From the NCBI GenBank assembly GCA_017563185.1, contig JAFXIL010000110.1:1-45210 (forward strand): a DNA stretch of 45,210 nt, given 5' to 3'. The notes below the pieces were generated by a model, which was not told where the DNA came from, ran no database searches, and worked only from the letters and a program-made list of their open reading frames with translations. Below, one piece after another: positions 23,584 to 31,810 of this stretch. This DNA is from Kiritimatiellia bacterium. GTDB taxonomy: Bacteria > Verrucomicrobiota > Kiritimatiellia > RFP12 > UBA1067. The position numbers and the translations under genes were made by a program. Position 1 is the first letter of the stretch, and each line of letters begins with the position of its first letter.

Positions 23584-25911
23584 TCAGAAGAAGTCGCCGG
23601 GGGGAATGGCGACAGGCTCGAAGAGCGTCTTGCCGTCCATCTTCACGCCCACCGTGTCACCCCGGCATGCGATTTCAACGTCGTACCAGCGTCCGGTCTC
23701 GAGGCTGCCCCTGCACGTCACGACCTCCTTTTTGAAAGCGGTGTAGCCGCGCACCTCAAGCGCATGCTGCTTGTTGAGCCACCCGCCGATGTTCACCATG
23801 ACGGTGCGTCCCGGGTTCTCATGCCTCACATGGAAGATGAAGCCGTGCCGCCCGCCCAACCGGCGCGCCTTGAAGCGTACGGTGCAGTCGCGCCATTCAT
23901 CCTTCCCGAACGGAAGTTCGGTCTCAATCGGATTGGGATCGGTCTGCCGTATCACGTTGCCATCCGCGACCCAGCATCCCTTGCGCGAACAACACTTCTT
24001 GAGATCGGGCAGCCCCTTCCAGATCACCTTGCCATCGGCGTCAACGATTTCGATGTCCTTGTACTCGGCAACTGATTCCCACGCGTGGAGCGCGAAACCG
24101 CCCGCGAGCTTCTCTTCGCCCTTCCACACGGCCGAGAAGCCGCCGTTCTCGAGACGGTCGCGGAAGGGAATGCAGATGTCGCCGAAAGGACCCTCCCACG
24201 AATAGACCGTGGGGCCACGCTGATACGCCTTGCGGCCACGGCAGGCTTCCACGCGCTCGTCTGCCGTGACCTCCTGATACGGCATCGGCAATGTCCATGA
24301 ATATCTCGCTGTTGTGCGCTTGCCGTCTCCTCCACCCTTTGGCGTCACCTTCCGATACCCGTGCTCGACCTCCGGCACAGCCTTGTACAGAGGCGACTCC
24401 GCGCGGTCCGGGTAGCGCACCACCACCTTGAAGTCCGGCGCTGGCGAGATGTCGAAGCGCACGTGCCCGCCATCGGGATAGCGTGTGGACATCTTCACGT
24501 GGTACGTGCGGCCTTTCAGGACGACGTCGCTTTCGCAGTCCATGAAGTGATCGACGTATAGCGTTCCGCCGTCGCGCGAGAAGGAGTACATCGTGTCCTT
24601 GAGCGCGTAGAGGGCGCGCGGGATGTTGCCGATGCAGCATGGGCAAGCGTGCCAGGGGTAGTGGCGCTCGCGCCCGTTCGGCGGATTGCGGTAGAGGAAG
24701 TTGCGTCCGTCGTTGGATATAGACCCGAGAAGGAGGTTGTAGATGAGCCTTTCGCGCACGTCCTCGGTGCGGACGCCGCGTCCGCTCGCGTGGAGCTCGA
24801 CGCACCAGAAACTCATGGCGCACGAGGCGCACGCCTCGCAGTAGCCGTCGAGCGGCAGACGCCAGTCGGGCTCGAACGCCTCGTCTCGCGCCCGCGAGCC
24901 CACGCCGCCCGTGATGTACCACTTGCGGTCGATGACGTTCTCGAAGAGACGATCGGACGCCGCGGCAAGCGGTTTGTCGTCGAAGCGATTTGCGATTGCC
25001 GTCATCCCCGTGTAGAAGTAGCAGGCGCGCACGGCGTGGCCGGTCGCCTCCTTCATCTCCTCGGCGGGACGCTCCGCCTGGTGGTACGAGGCCTCCCATC
25101 TGTCGTTCGTGCCGGGCGCCCTGTGCTGGTTGCAGATGAAGTGGCGAGCGAGGCGCACGTACTTGTCGCCCCTGCCGGGACCATCCGACGCGTTCACGGC
25201 GTCCGCGAGGCGGCAGAACGCATACTCTATTCCAGGGCATCCGTTCAGCCACATCCGCTTCGGTACAGGACCGAACACGGAGTCGATGTGGTCCGCGCAC
25301 CTGATCGCCGCGTCGTAGAGACGGCGATCCTTCCCCTTCGTCATGCGGAAGTGCGCGATGCCCATCTCGATGAAGTAGCCCATCGTGTAGAACTCGTGCT
25401 TGGCTGCGTTGGAAAAGTGCTGCAGCCCGTTGACCGCGTGAAACGAATGGATGTAGCCCGAAGGCTCCTGCGCCGCAAGAACTATCGGAATCCACTCCTC
25501 TAGCTTTGCACGGAGATAGTTGTTGGCCTTGCGCCATTCGGCGTCGGCGCCGGGATCGATCTCGAGCGCGAGGCAGATGGACTCTACTGTGTTGAAGGGA
25601 TAGGCGTCGCTCCACGGGCAGCCCTTGAACTTCACGCTCGGCTTCTTTCCCGCGTTGATCTCCGCCGTCGCCACGAGGTTCAGCATCTCCTCGCCGCGTC
25701 CGCCCTTCTCCATCTGACGGATGCAGTGCGGAAGCCACTGTACGGAAAGCTTGCGGAACTCGGATCGCCAGAACCCGCCCACCTTCACGTCGAGCTGCGG
25801 TACACCGTCAAGCGTCCGCACATCCTTCTCCGCCATCGCCGCGAACGCAAGGCATCCCGCCGCCGCGATTGCCATCGCAAATGTGCTTGCCGTCTTTGTT
25901 GTGTTTTTCAT
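23584..25911 (-). CDS. Secreted GH127/DUF1680-type glycoside hydrolase with C-terminal LamG/DUF1080-like domain
   Basis: A protein of about 775 residues with a signal peptide (AIAAAGCLAFAAMA). The core is a GH127-like (alpha/alpha)6 barrel. The zinc/thiol site of GH127 beta-L-arabinofuranosidases appears conserved: Glu359 and Cys361 in YCEACAS and Cys425-Cys426 in CPCCIGN. The barrel is followed by a beta-domain and then by a concanavalin-like domain from about 640 (resembling DUF1080), a less usual addition that may bind glycans. The exact sugar cannot be assigned. The start at 25911 has AGGAG; a longer frame to 25977 would run before the signal peptide. A GGGGACCGTCCCC palindrome lies just upstream. 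Confidence 0.88.
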   Translation of the reverse strand: MKNTTKTASTFAMAIAAAGCLAFAAMAEKDVRTLDGVPQLDVKVGGFWRSEFRKLSVQWLPHCIRQMEKGGRGEEMLNLVATAEINAGKKPSVKFKGCPWSDAYPFNTVESICLALEIDPGADAEWRKANNYLRAKLEEWIPIVLAAQEPSGYIHSFHAVNGLQHFSNAAKHEFYTMGYFIEMGIAHFRMTKGKDRRLYDAAIRCADHIDSVFGPVPKRMWLNGCPGIEYAFCRLADAVNASDGPGRGDKYVRLARHFICNQHRAPGTNDRWEASYHQAERPAEEMKEATGHAVRACYFYTGMTAIANRFDDKPLAAASDRLFENVIDRKWYITGGVGSRARDEAFEPDWRLPLDGYCEACASCAMSFWCVELHASGRGVRTEDVRERLIYNLLLGSISNDGRNFLYRNPPNGRERHYPWHACPCCIGNIPRALYALKDTMYSFSRDGGTLYVDHFMDCESDVVLKGRTYHVKMSTRYPDGGHVRFDISPAPDFKVVVRYPDRAESPLYKAVPEVEHGYRKVTPKGGGDGKRTTARYSWTLPMPYQEVTADERVEACRGRKAYQRGPTVYSWEGPFGDICIPFRDRLENGGFSAVWKGEEKLAGGFALHAWESVAEYKDIEIVDADGKVIWKGLPDLKKCCSRKGCWVADGNVIRQTDPNPIETELPFGKDEWRDCTVRFKARRLGGRHGFIFHVRHENPGRTVMVNIGGWLNKQHALEVRGYTAFKKEVVTCRGSLETGRWYDVEIACRGDTVGVKMDGKTLFEPVAIPPGDFF

Positions 25912-25932
25912 TGTAGCTCCTGATTTCTCCAC

Positions 25933-25945
25933 GGGGACCGTCCCC
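25933..25945. repeat. 13-bp palindrome GGGGACNGTCCCC
   Basis: Second copy of the motif at 17052-17064, about 22 nt upstream of the GH127-type gene start. Confidence 0.7.
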
Positions 25946-25986
25946 TCTCTCACACTATAATCTGCATTTAATGTCAATACGTCTCG

Positions 25987-26018
25987 GGCGGCAATGTCAG
26001 GTTTCCAACATTACCGCC
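25987..26018. promoter_or_regulatory. Inverted repeat, candidate operator
   Basis: Arms GGCGGCAATGT and ACATTACCGCC (one mismatch) with a 10-nt spacer, 60 nt downstream of the esterase stop and about 75 nt upstream of the GH127-type start. No U-tract follows on the minus strand, so an operator is more likely than a terminator. Confidence 0.4.
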
Positions 26019-26077
26019 GGCCTGCGCTACCACGCAACGAATCGCTTAATCCTTAGTGACTGGCACGGACACATTCT

Positions 26078-26887
26078 TCACTGCCGCCCATTCTCTTTCT
26101 GGGGCGGATCCAGACGCTTGTTTCGCTGCGAGAAGAACCACTTCAGCACTTCGTCGTCGCGGTACGTCCTGGTCCAGACGTTGTGCCCCGCATCGGGGTA
26201 TTCGCGATAGTGCGCGTTGGAGCCAGCTGCCCAGAGCGCCGAGACCATGCTACGCGAACGGAATACCGGCACGGCCCCGTCGGCCGAACCGTGGAACACC
26301 CAGATCGGCACCTTGGCGATCTTCGCCGCCTGGGCCGTGTCGCCTCCGCCGCAGATCGGCATGGCCGCCGCAAACATCTGCGGACGACGGCAGATTATGT
26401 CCCACGTGCCATAGCCGCCCATCGATATCCCCGTCACGTACAAGCGCCGCGCATCGGTCCTCTGATCCGACAGGAGCTTATCGATGAGTGCCAGCTCAAG
26501 CGCCATCGTCTCGCTCGGCTCCGGCAGCATCGTATGGCCCATCGCGCTCCAGTCAACCTCCGCCCAGCGCTTGCCGTTGGGAACCTGTCCCGCGACGAGG
26601 CGATATCCCTTCTCATTTCTGTCTAGCCAATTGAGAAGCTCCCCCACGCCGTGCCTTAGCTGCGCGACGTTGTTCGTGCCGCGCTCGCCTGCCCCGTGCA
26701 GGAAAATCACGAGCGGCACCTTCGAACCGTCATCCGGAAGTTTCTCCGCCCAGCGGTAGCGGAACACCGTGCCGTCTGCACCGGCGAACGTCTTGGCCTC
26801 AGTTCTCTCGGCAATATCGCGTGGCGCGGCGAAAGCCGCTAGAGCCATTGTGGCGATTGCCACCGCCATCAGATGTGTTTTATTCAT
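26078..26887 (-). CDS. Secreted alpha/beta-hydrolase (CE1/PHB-depolymerase-like esterase)
   Basis: A 269-residue exported serine hydrolase: signal peptide 1-21 (ALAAFAA), the oxyanion-loop region LVIFLHGAGERG, nucleophile Ser155 in GISMGGYG, Asp203 in HGSADGAVP, and His235 in DAGHNVW. This is the arrangement of feruloyl- or acetyl-xylan-esterase-like (CE1) and prolyl-oligopeptidase-type esterases; the substrate is probably an ester on plant or host glycans (inference). The start at 26887 begins the signal peptide and lies 6 nt after a TATAAT box with TGG before it, with no ribosome site. The mRNA is therefore probably leaderless. Confidence 0.85.
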   Translation of the reverse strand: MNKTHLMAVAIATMALAAFAAPRDIAERTEAKTFAGADGTVFRYRWAEKLPDDGSKVPLVIFLHGAGERGTNNVAQLRHGVGELLNWLDRNEKGYRLVAGQVPNGKRWAEVDWSAMGHTMLPEPSETMALELALIDKLLSDQRTDARRLYVTGISMGGYGTWDIICRRPQMFAAAMPICGGGDTAQAAKIAKVPIWVFHGSADGAVPVFRSRSMVSALWAAGSNAHYREYPDAGHNVWTRTYRDDEVLKWFFSQRNKRLDPPQKENGRQ

Positions 26888-26893
26888 GACGCT

Positions 26894-26902
26894 ATTATAC
26901 CA
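26894..26902 (-). promoter_or_regulatory. Extended -10 promoter with leaderless start
   Basis: The minus strand reads TGG-TATAAT-AGCGTC-ATG. Initiation about 7 nt after the -10 box would fall on the start codon. The same geometry occurs at 42439-42444 and 43499-43504. Confidence 0.55.
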
Positions 26903-27034
26903 TACCGCGGGCGTGTCTTTCACCCGCAAAATCCAGAAAGTTCCCGGGCGCGGGGTTTCAAGATGTCGCGGCAGAGGAGACTGAGCGGAGCATTGGAATT
27001 CCCATTGGCTTTCTGCTTCAGATGCCTTGTAAGA

Positions 27035-27330
27035 CTACTTTGAAAACCTTATGACGAACCCGCCGCCGGGAGCCATGTGGAACGGCAGATGCTCGCCGGC
27101 CTTGACCTTGCGCGTCTCGTGGACGTACTTCTGCGCGTCCTCCTTCGCGTCTCCCGCGTCGCGGAAGATCTCCGCCTTCCATTCGCCGCCGCCAAGGAAC
27201 GACGTGTCGAGCTCGCAGTCGCGCGCCTCGATCGTCGTGATGCCGCCTGCGTACCATGCACCGTCGCGCGTCTCGCGGGCTGCAACGAACCTGTGCCATC
27301 GCGCCATGTACCCCAGTGACCTTTGCCGGA
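27035..27330 (-). pseudogene. GH97-like C-terminal fragment
   Basis: A frame of about 95 residues shows the C-terminal beta-domain seen in GH97 alpha-glucosidases: ARETRDGAWYAGGIT, ELDTSFLGGGEWKAEIFRD, and an ending with LPFHMAPGGGFVIRF. It has no start or catalytic part of its own and lies one frame off the GH2-like fragment upstream, to which it is directly joined near 27310. Read as the leftover of a deleted GH97 gene. Confidence 0.65.
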
Positions 27331-28104
27331 GATGTCATATCCGCCCTGTTTCATGTCCGCCCAGTCAAGCGACTTCTTCCATCCCACGCTCCTTTCCGTC
27401 TCATTCAACTCCACCGCCGCCGCGATGTACACGGGCGCATCGCGGAACTGCGCCGAACGTAGTTTTGAAGCCATTGCCTGCGGTGCGAACGCCTCCTTGA
27501 ACTTTTCGACTTCAACAGAGACCGCTGGATTGAAGTCCTTTGACTCCATGTACGAGAGAATGCTCTTCCTGATCGTGCAAACTTCTGGCAGCGCATTGTC
27601 GGAAAGGTTGAGTCCGCACACCATGAGGCGTCCTTCGCCGACCTTCAACTCGAAGAGCATCCCCATCGGCGTAGAGTAGTGAAGATCGGGAACAGGCATG
27701 ACGATCGGCTCAATGCCATGCAGCAGGTCGGCGATGCCGTACTTCACGCCTCCTTCCACGAGATTGTACCAATGCCAGTCGGCCCAGTCCTCCGTCGGAA
27801 ATCCGCGCAGCGCAGGATGGTCGGTGCGAACATAGTAGCCCAGCGTAGAGAATTCGGCGTTCGCGCTTCTGAAATGTCCCGTGGACCAATATACGGGCTT
27901 GAAATGCGACTTCGCGCTATGTGCGCCAGGGCCGGTGTAAAGAACCTTCCCGCCCTTCGCTAGCGCCGTGATTGCCGCGTCGAACGAAGAGGTCTCTAGA
28001 ATCTGGTAGGGCGAGGCGTCCTCGCCGAGCCGCTGCGCCCTGCCGAACACCCAGAACGGCCAGTAGTTTTTGCCGAACTTCAGTGTGAACTTCTGCCCGG
28101 CCAT
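27310..28104 (-). pseudogene. GH2-like C-terminal fragment
   Basis: A frame of about 250 residues begins in the middle of a protein and matches the C-terminal part of GH2-family enzymes: KVLYTGPGAHS, HPALRGFPTEDWADWHWYN, and GEGRLMVCGLNLSDN followed by SILSYMES. The N-terminal sugar-binding and catalytic barrel are missing, and no signal peptide is present. After about residue 265 (near 27310) the frame turns into low-quality Arg/Ser-rich sequence, while another frame carries the GH97 fragment. It is a fragment in a multi-gene scar. Confidence 0.65.
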
Positions 28105-28400
28105 GGTTCCGGCTCGCGGTCAAGCTTCAGTTCGACGAGGTTAAAGCCTTTGCGGTGAGGGGATGGTTTGATGGAAGCCACTGAAGCGGCAAGAGTGCCG
28201 CTTCCCCGACAGGAGTCGTAGTTTTGGGGAAGCGGCGCTCCCGCCGCTTCAGCCCGATGAAGTTTCACCCTCCCCTCCTTCGCCTCAAACCCTTCCGGCA
28301 ATTCCACCACCAGCTTCCCGTTCGCGGGCCATGTGGCGAACACGCGTGCCTGGCGCAGCGGACGCGCCATCCGCCGCCTGGTAGACGATCGGCGCGTCTT
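28080..28400 (-). pseudogene. Gene fragment with palindromic insert
   Basis: A frame running from about 28350 to 28080 shows a beta-domain-like stretch (ATWPANGKLVVELPEGFEAK and, after the insert, FNLVELKLDREPEPW). It resembles the C-terminal domain of fucosidase-type glycosidases, but the match is weak. It is interrupted by the tandem family 2 palindromes (28183-28250). It is joined out of frame to a beta-helix fragment upstream and the GH2-like fragment downstream. Confidence 0.45.
28183..28250. repeat. Tandem palindromes, family 2 copy B
   Basis: Two hairpins in a row: GAAGCGGC-AAGAGT-GCCGCTTC (28183-28204) and GAAGCGGCG-CTCC-CGCCGCTTC (28229-28250). The first shares the GAAGCGGCAAGAGTG core with the hairpin at 2215-2242. 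Confidence 0.8.
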
Positions 28401-28623
28401 CGCGTCCGGCATTCCCCGGCTTCACCCACTCGCGGTAGACGCCACCGCGGATCGTCACCACGTCGCCTGGCTGCGCCACATCCGCCGCACGCTGGATCGT
28501 GCGCCATGGCCTCGTGGAGGAACCTTCCGCCGCATCATCGCCGACCGGAGAGACAAAATACTCTCGCGCTGTTGCAGCCGACGGCGCAAGCACATACGCC
28601 GCAACAATGCCAACCAGGACCAT
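28285..28623 (-). pseudogene. Truncated beta-helix (DUF1565-like) secreted protein
   Basis: From ATG 28623 a signal peptide (MVLVGIVAAYVLAPSAATA) is followed by REYFVSPVGDDAAEGSSTRP and DVVTIRGGVYREWV. This is the standard beginning of right-handed parallel beta-helix proteins such as polysaccharide lyases and DUF1565 proteins. Only about 75 residues of the fold are present; then the frame degenerates and ends at 28285, where a full-length protein would need 300 or more residues. No ribosome site. A 5' gene stub. Confidence 0.6.
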
Positions 28624-28714
28624 CTGGACCGGCAACTCGCAAAAAAATTTGCCTCTGCCTTTTTTGCGTTCTGACCTACTGGCATCGCGTCTCCCTCTTT
28701 GTTTTAAGATGTGA

Positions 28715-28831
28715 CTACATAAAAATCGACTGCAGGTCAACATGGATGTCGGCGTTGAGCCGGAACTTCTTCGGGACGAGGTCGATTGCGCCTTCGTACA
28801 TCTGCCCGGGTTTAAGAACAGTTCTATTCAT
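28715..28831 (-). pseudogene. Short ORF coupled to the MFS gene, likely 5' stub
   Basis: A 38-codon frame starting MNRTVLKPGQMYEGAIDL overlaps the MFS stop by 4 bp (ATGA) and has a strong GGAGG site. This is the architecture of a genuine downstream operon gene, but it ends after 38 codons and no other frame continues it. The family is not recognised. Probably the surviving start of a deleted last gene of the mannoside operon; a real small protein is possible. Confidence 0.45.
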
Positions 28832-30045
28832 TTTTCCTCCATCGCATTCTCATACATGGATACTGAAAGCACGGCCTGGTACACAAGGCAGGCGAGCAGC
28901 ACCCACACTAGGCCCGTACTTCCCGCGCACTTCTGGGCGAAGCCGAGGACGGGCGGCACCACCGCCCCGCCCGCAATCGCCATCACCATCAGCGACGTGA
29001 TCTCGTTCGCCTTTTCGGGCAACTTGTCGAGCGCGATCCCCATGCACATCACGAAGGTGTTCGCCGAGGCGACCGACGCCACGAACACACAGCAGAGGAA
29101 GGCGACCGGCCCTGAACAGATGAAAAAGGCCACGACGGCAAGAATGCACAGCCCCATGCTCCAGGGGAAGCACTTCGCGGGAGAAAATCGAGCGAAGAGG
29201 GCCGCTCCGGCGGCCGTCGCGAGCGTCTTGCCCACGAAATAGACCGTCGGCCCTGTCCCGGCCATGTTCACGTCGACTTTGTACACGGTCTTGAGGAACT
29301 CCGGAATCGCCACCGAGAAGCCCACGTCCAGCCCCACCGCGAAGAATATGCCTACGGTCAACGCGAGGATCAGCGGATTGCGCAAGAGCGCAAAGCAGCT
29401 GCCGAACGTTGTCCGCGGGACGGCAAGCCCGTCCGACGTCTCCCACTCGTCTGGAATCCGCGAAAGCATCAGCCACGCGGCGGTTGCAGCCGCCACGACG
29501 CCGTAGATCGGAAACACGAGCCGCCAATTCCCCATCGCGCTCGCCGCAACATAGATGAACACTGGCGTAAGCGCCGCGCAGACTGCCTTGACGAACTGCC
29601 CGAGAGCGATGCGGCTTGCAAGGAGCGCCGGCGGCACGACGTTGCCCATGAGCGCCGGAAGCGCAGCCTGCAGAATGGTGTTGCCGATGCCTATCAGCGC
29701 GAACGCCGCAAAATACGGCCATGGACGCAACGCGCCCCCCGCCAGCGGCAGGAACATCGCGGCCACTGTCACAGCAAGCGACACCAGCACCGTGTTCTTC
29801 CGTCCGATCCTCCCCGAGAGCACCCCAGCCGGCAGCGAAACCAGGAAGAACCACACGAATATCATAGACGGCAGGAAACCAGCAGCCACTTCGTCGAGCG
29901 AACACTCGCTCTTCACCTGGTTCACCACAGTTCCCACAATGTCGGCGAACCCCATCACGAAGAACCCCGCCATGATCGGCAGAAGTAAAAGTTTCGAAGT
30001 TCTGGAGCTTTGACGTTCCAAGGTTTGAGAGTTTGAAGGTTTCAT
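28828..30045 (-). CDS. MFS sugar transporter (FucP-like)
   Basis: A 405-residue inner-membrane protein with about 12 hydrophobic helices. The pattern MAGFFVMGFADIVGTV, with charged residues in helix 1 and SGRIGRKN in the first cytoplasmic loop, fits the FucP/NanT-type sugar:proton symporters. The first 20 residues before helix 1 are Ser/Thr/Arg-rich and are encoded by a degenerate 8-nt tandem repeat (29988-30044), so they are probably not part of the ancestral protein. The start overlaps the isomerase gene stop by 4 bp, and the context suggests mannose or a mannoside as substrate (inference). Confidence 0.87.
   Translation of the reverse strand: MKPSNSQTLERQSSRTSKLLLLPIMAGFFVMGFADIVGTVVNQVKSECSLDEVAAGFLPSMIFVWFFLVSLPAGVLSGRIGRKNTVLVSLAVTVAAMFLPLAGGALRPWPYFAAFALIGIGNTILQAALPALMGNVVPPALLASRIALGQFVKAVCAALTPVFIYVAASAMGNWRLVFPIYGVVAAATAAWLMLSRIPDEWETSDGLAVPRTTFGSCFALLRNPLILALTVGIFFAVGLDVGFSVAIPEFLKTVYKVDVNMAGTGPTVYFVGKTLATAAGAALFARFSPAKCFPWSMGLCILAVVAFFICSGPVAFLCCVFVASVASANTFVMCMGIALDKLPEKANEITSLMVMAIAGGAVVPPVLGFAQKCAGSTGLVWVLLACLVYQAVLSVSMYENAMEEK
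29988..30044 (-). repeat. 8-nt tandem repeat forming a protein N-terminus
   Basis: On the minus strand about seven units of the type GAAACCTT, CAAACTCT, CAAACCTT ... GAAACTTT. This is the same design as 13821-13860, and here it is translated as the MFS N-terminus. Confidence 0.7.
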
Positions 30046-31805
30046 GTGCGAACGTATGCCTTTATTGTTGCGTGTATTTTTTCTGAAGCGGGACCTGATG
30101 GACGGATCGTGTAGCGCCCCACTGACGCAGGCACGATGAACGTCTCGGCGTAGTGAACGATGAACGGTGCAAACGCGCCCGTGGGACTCTCCACGGTCGC
30201 CTCTTCACCTTCCACGAGATTAAGCACGTTCACGCCGCCGCACGTATCGTGCGCAACGGGTTCCGTGAACCAGTGACGGCGCGTCTCGATGAACTCGCGC
30301 TCGTGCAGTCCCGTACGCTCCTCCTTCACGCCCGGACGCTCCGAAATTGTCTCGACGCGTCCGACGAGGTTTTTCCGCACCCACTCTGTGTCGCGGTCGA
30401 ACTGGATGTTGGCGAGCGCATGTTTCACATGGATCGGACGCGGCCGGCCGTCGAGGCCCACCCGTCCCCAGTCCCACATCTTGAACGTGAAGATATAGGG
30501 CGTCGCGGAAATCTCCAGCACCATGCAGTTCGCGCCGGAGCAGTGGATCGTCCCGCCGGGAATGAGGAAATGGTCGTGCTTCTTCGCAGGGAAGGCGTTG
30601 ACGTACCTGAGCGCGTCAAAGGCACCCGTCTTCTCGCTCGCACGGAGCGCGTCGGCGAACTCCTCGCGCGTGACGCCGGTCTTCTTGCCGAGATAGACGA
30701 CTGGCGACGCGGACGCGTCGGCGTCGAGCAGGTAGTAGCTCTCGTCCTGCGTATAGTGCATCCCGAAGGCGTCTTGGATGTACTCGGTGAGCGGATGGCA
30801 CTGGAGCGACAGGTTACCGCCGCGCATCGTGTCGAGCATGTCGAAGCGGATCGGGAACTCCGCGCCGAAGCGGGCGTGGACCTTCTCGCCGAGGAGTTCG
30901 TGCGGATGGCGAAAGACGAGGTTGATCGCCGGCGTCTCGAGAACAATTCCGCCCACGTCCATGAGAAGCGAGTTCTCCTCCGGCACGCAGTCGAAGCTCC
31001 AGGCGTAGTTCTTCTTCGACGGGCCGAGGTCGAACTTCTCCTTCATCCACTGTCCACCCCACACGCCGGGATCGAAGTAGGGCATCACGCGAAACGGACG
31101 CGACGCGGCGATTTCGAGTCCGCGTCGAAACGCCGCCCCCGTCATCATCTTCGGTTCTGCGCCGTTCGTGTCGAGGATGTAGTCCATCCTGTCGTAGCGC
31201 GAGCGCTTGTGTCGGTCAAGCGCGCGCCAATCGGCGAAGAAGCCGCGCTTGTAGAGACGCAGAACATCCTCGCCCGCGTTGTCATCGAGCCAGTTGGCGA
31301 GTCGTCCCGAACGGAAGCGCTGCTGAATCTCCCACCGCGCCATGTCGGCGTACACGTAGATGTCGCATTCGGGACAGCACACCGCCGCCGCCACGCCATA
31401 AACGAGCACGATACCCCGCGCCGCCGCGATCTTCGCCTTGACAGTCTCAACCTTCGCCGGGTCGAAATAGTCTTCCACCCTTTTGTGCGACATCACGGCG
31501 AACACGCGGTCGTCGCCCTGGTCCGCCGCAAGCATCGCACGTACCTCGTCATGCGTCTTGTTCGCCTCGCGCGTCTCGATCACCGCGTCCGGACGAAGCG
31601 CCCACTTCAGTGCATCCAGCACCTCGTCCTCCCACACGCCGTGGTAAAGATCAACGCAAATAACGCAACGCGGTAGGGCGCGATCACCGAGCGCGCCGCA
31701 CCTCGCCTGCAATTCCTTGCCGATTGCCTCCCATCCGGCAACGGCGCGGCATTCGCCATCCGTCGGAACTTTTATCGTGGGAAACTTGTCGTATGACGAT
31801 TCCAT
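30042..31805 (-). CDS. Mannose-6-phosphate isomerase-like (class I, ManA-type) protein with N-terminal extension
   Basis: A 587-residue cytoplasmic protein. The C-terminal 370 residues are a class I phosphomannose isomerase-type cupin: YFDPGVWGGQWM, LQCHPLTEY (Gln and His zinc ligands), DESYYLLD (Glu), and LIPGGTIHCSG (His). Class I enzymes interconvert mannose-6-P and fructose-6-P. The N-terminal 215 residues form an alpha/beta domain (CVICVDLYHGVW) that recalls a nucleoside-kinase fold without a visible P-loop; its role is unknown. Long versions of this kind occur in Bacteroidetes and PVC bacteria. It lies between the ROK kinase (5 nt upstream) and the transporter (4-bp overlap). With the ROK enzyme it would link mannose to glycolysis. 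Confidence 0.82.
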   Translation of the reverse strand: MESSYDKFPTIKVPTDGECRAVAGWEAIGKELQARCGALGDRALPRCVICVDLYHGVWEDEVLDALKWALRPDAVIETREANKTHDEVRAMLAADQGDDRVFAVMSHKRVEDYFDPAKVETVKAKIAAARGIVLVYGVAAAVCCPECDIYVYADMARWEIQQRFRSGRLANWLDDNAGEDVLRLYKRGFFADWRALDRHKRSRYDRMDYILDTNGAEPKMMTGAAFRRGLEIAASRPFRVMPYFDPGVWGGQWMKEKFDLGPSKKNYAWSFDCVPEENSLLMDVGGIVLETPAINLVFRHPHELLGEKVHARFGAEFPIRFDMLDTMRGGNLSLQCHPLTEYIQDAFGMHYTQDESYYLLDADASASPVVYLGKKTGVTREEFADALRASEKTGAFDALRYVNAFPAKKHDHFLIPGGTIHCSGANCMVLEISATPYIFTFKMWDWGRVGLDGRPRPIHVKHALANIQFDRDTEWVRKNLVGRVETISERPGVKEERTGLHEREFIETRRHWFTEPVAHDTCGGVNVLNLVEGEEATVESPTGAFAPFIVHYAETFIVPASVGRYTIRPSGPASEKIHATIKAYVRT

Positions 31806-31810
31806 CTGGC

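Noticed and set aside
24041-25738. A second long minus-strand frame inside the GH127-type gene
   Set aside because: An alternative frame of a real gene, made of Arg/Gly/Ala-rich low-complexity sequence.
25964-25981. TTGACA upstream of the GH127-type gene as a -35 box
   Set aside because: The nearest TATA-like hexamer is only about 12-13 nt away, too short for a sigma-70 promoter.
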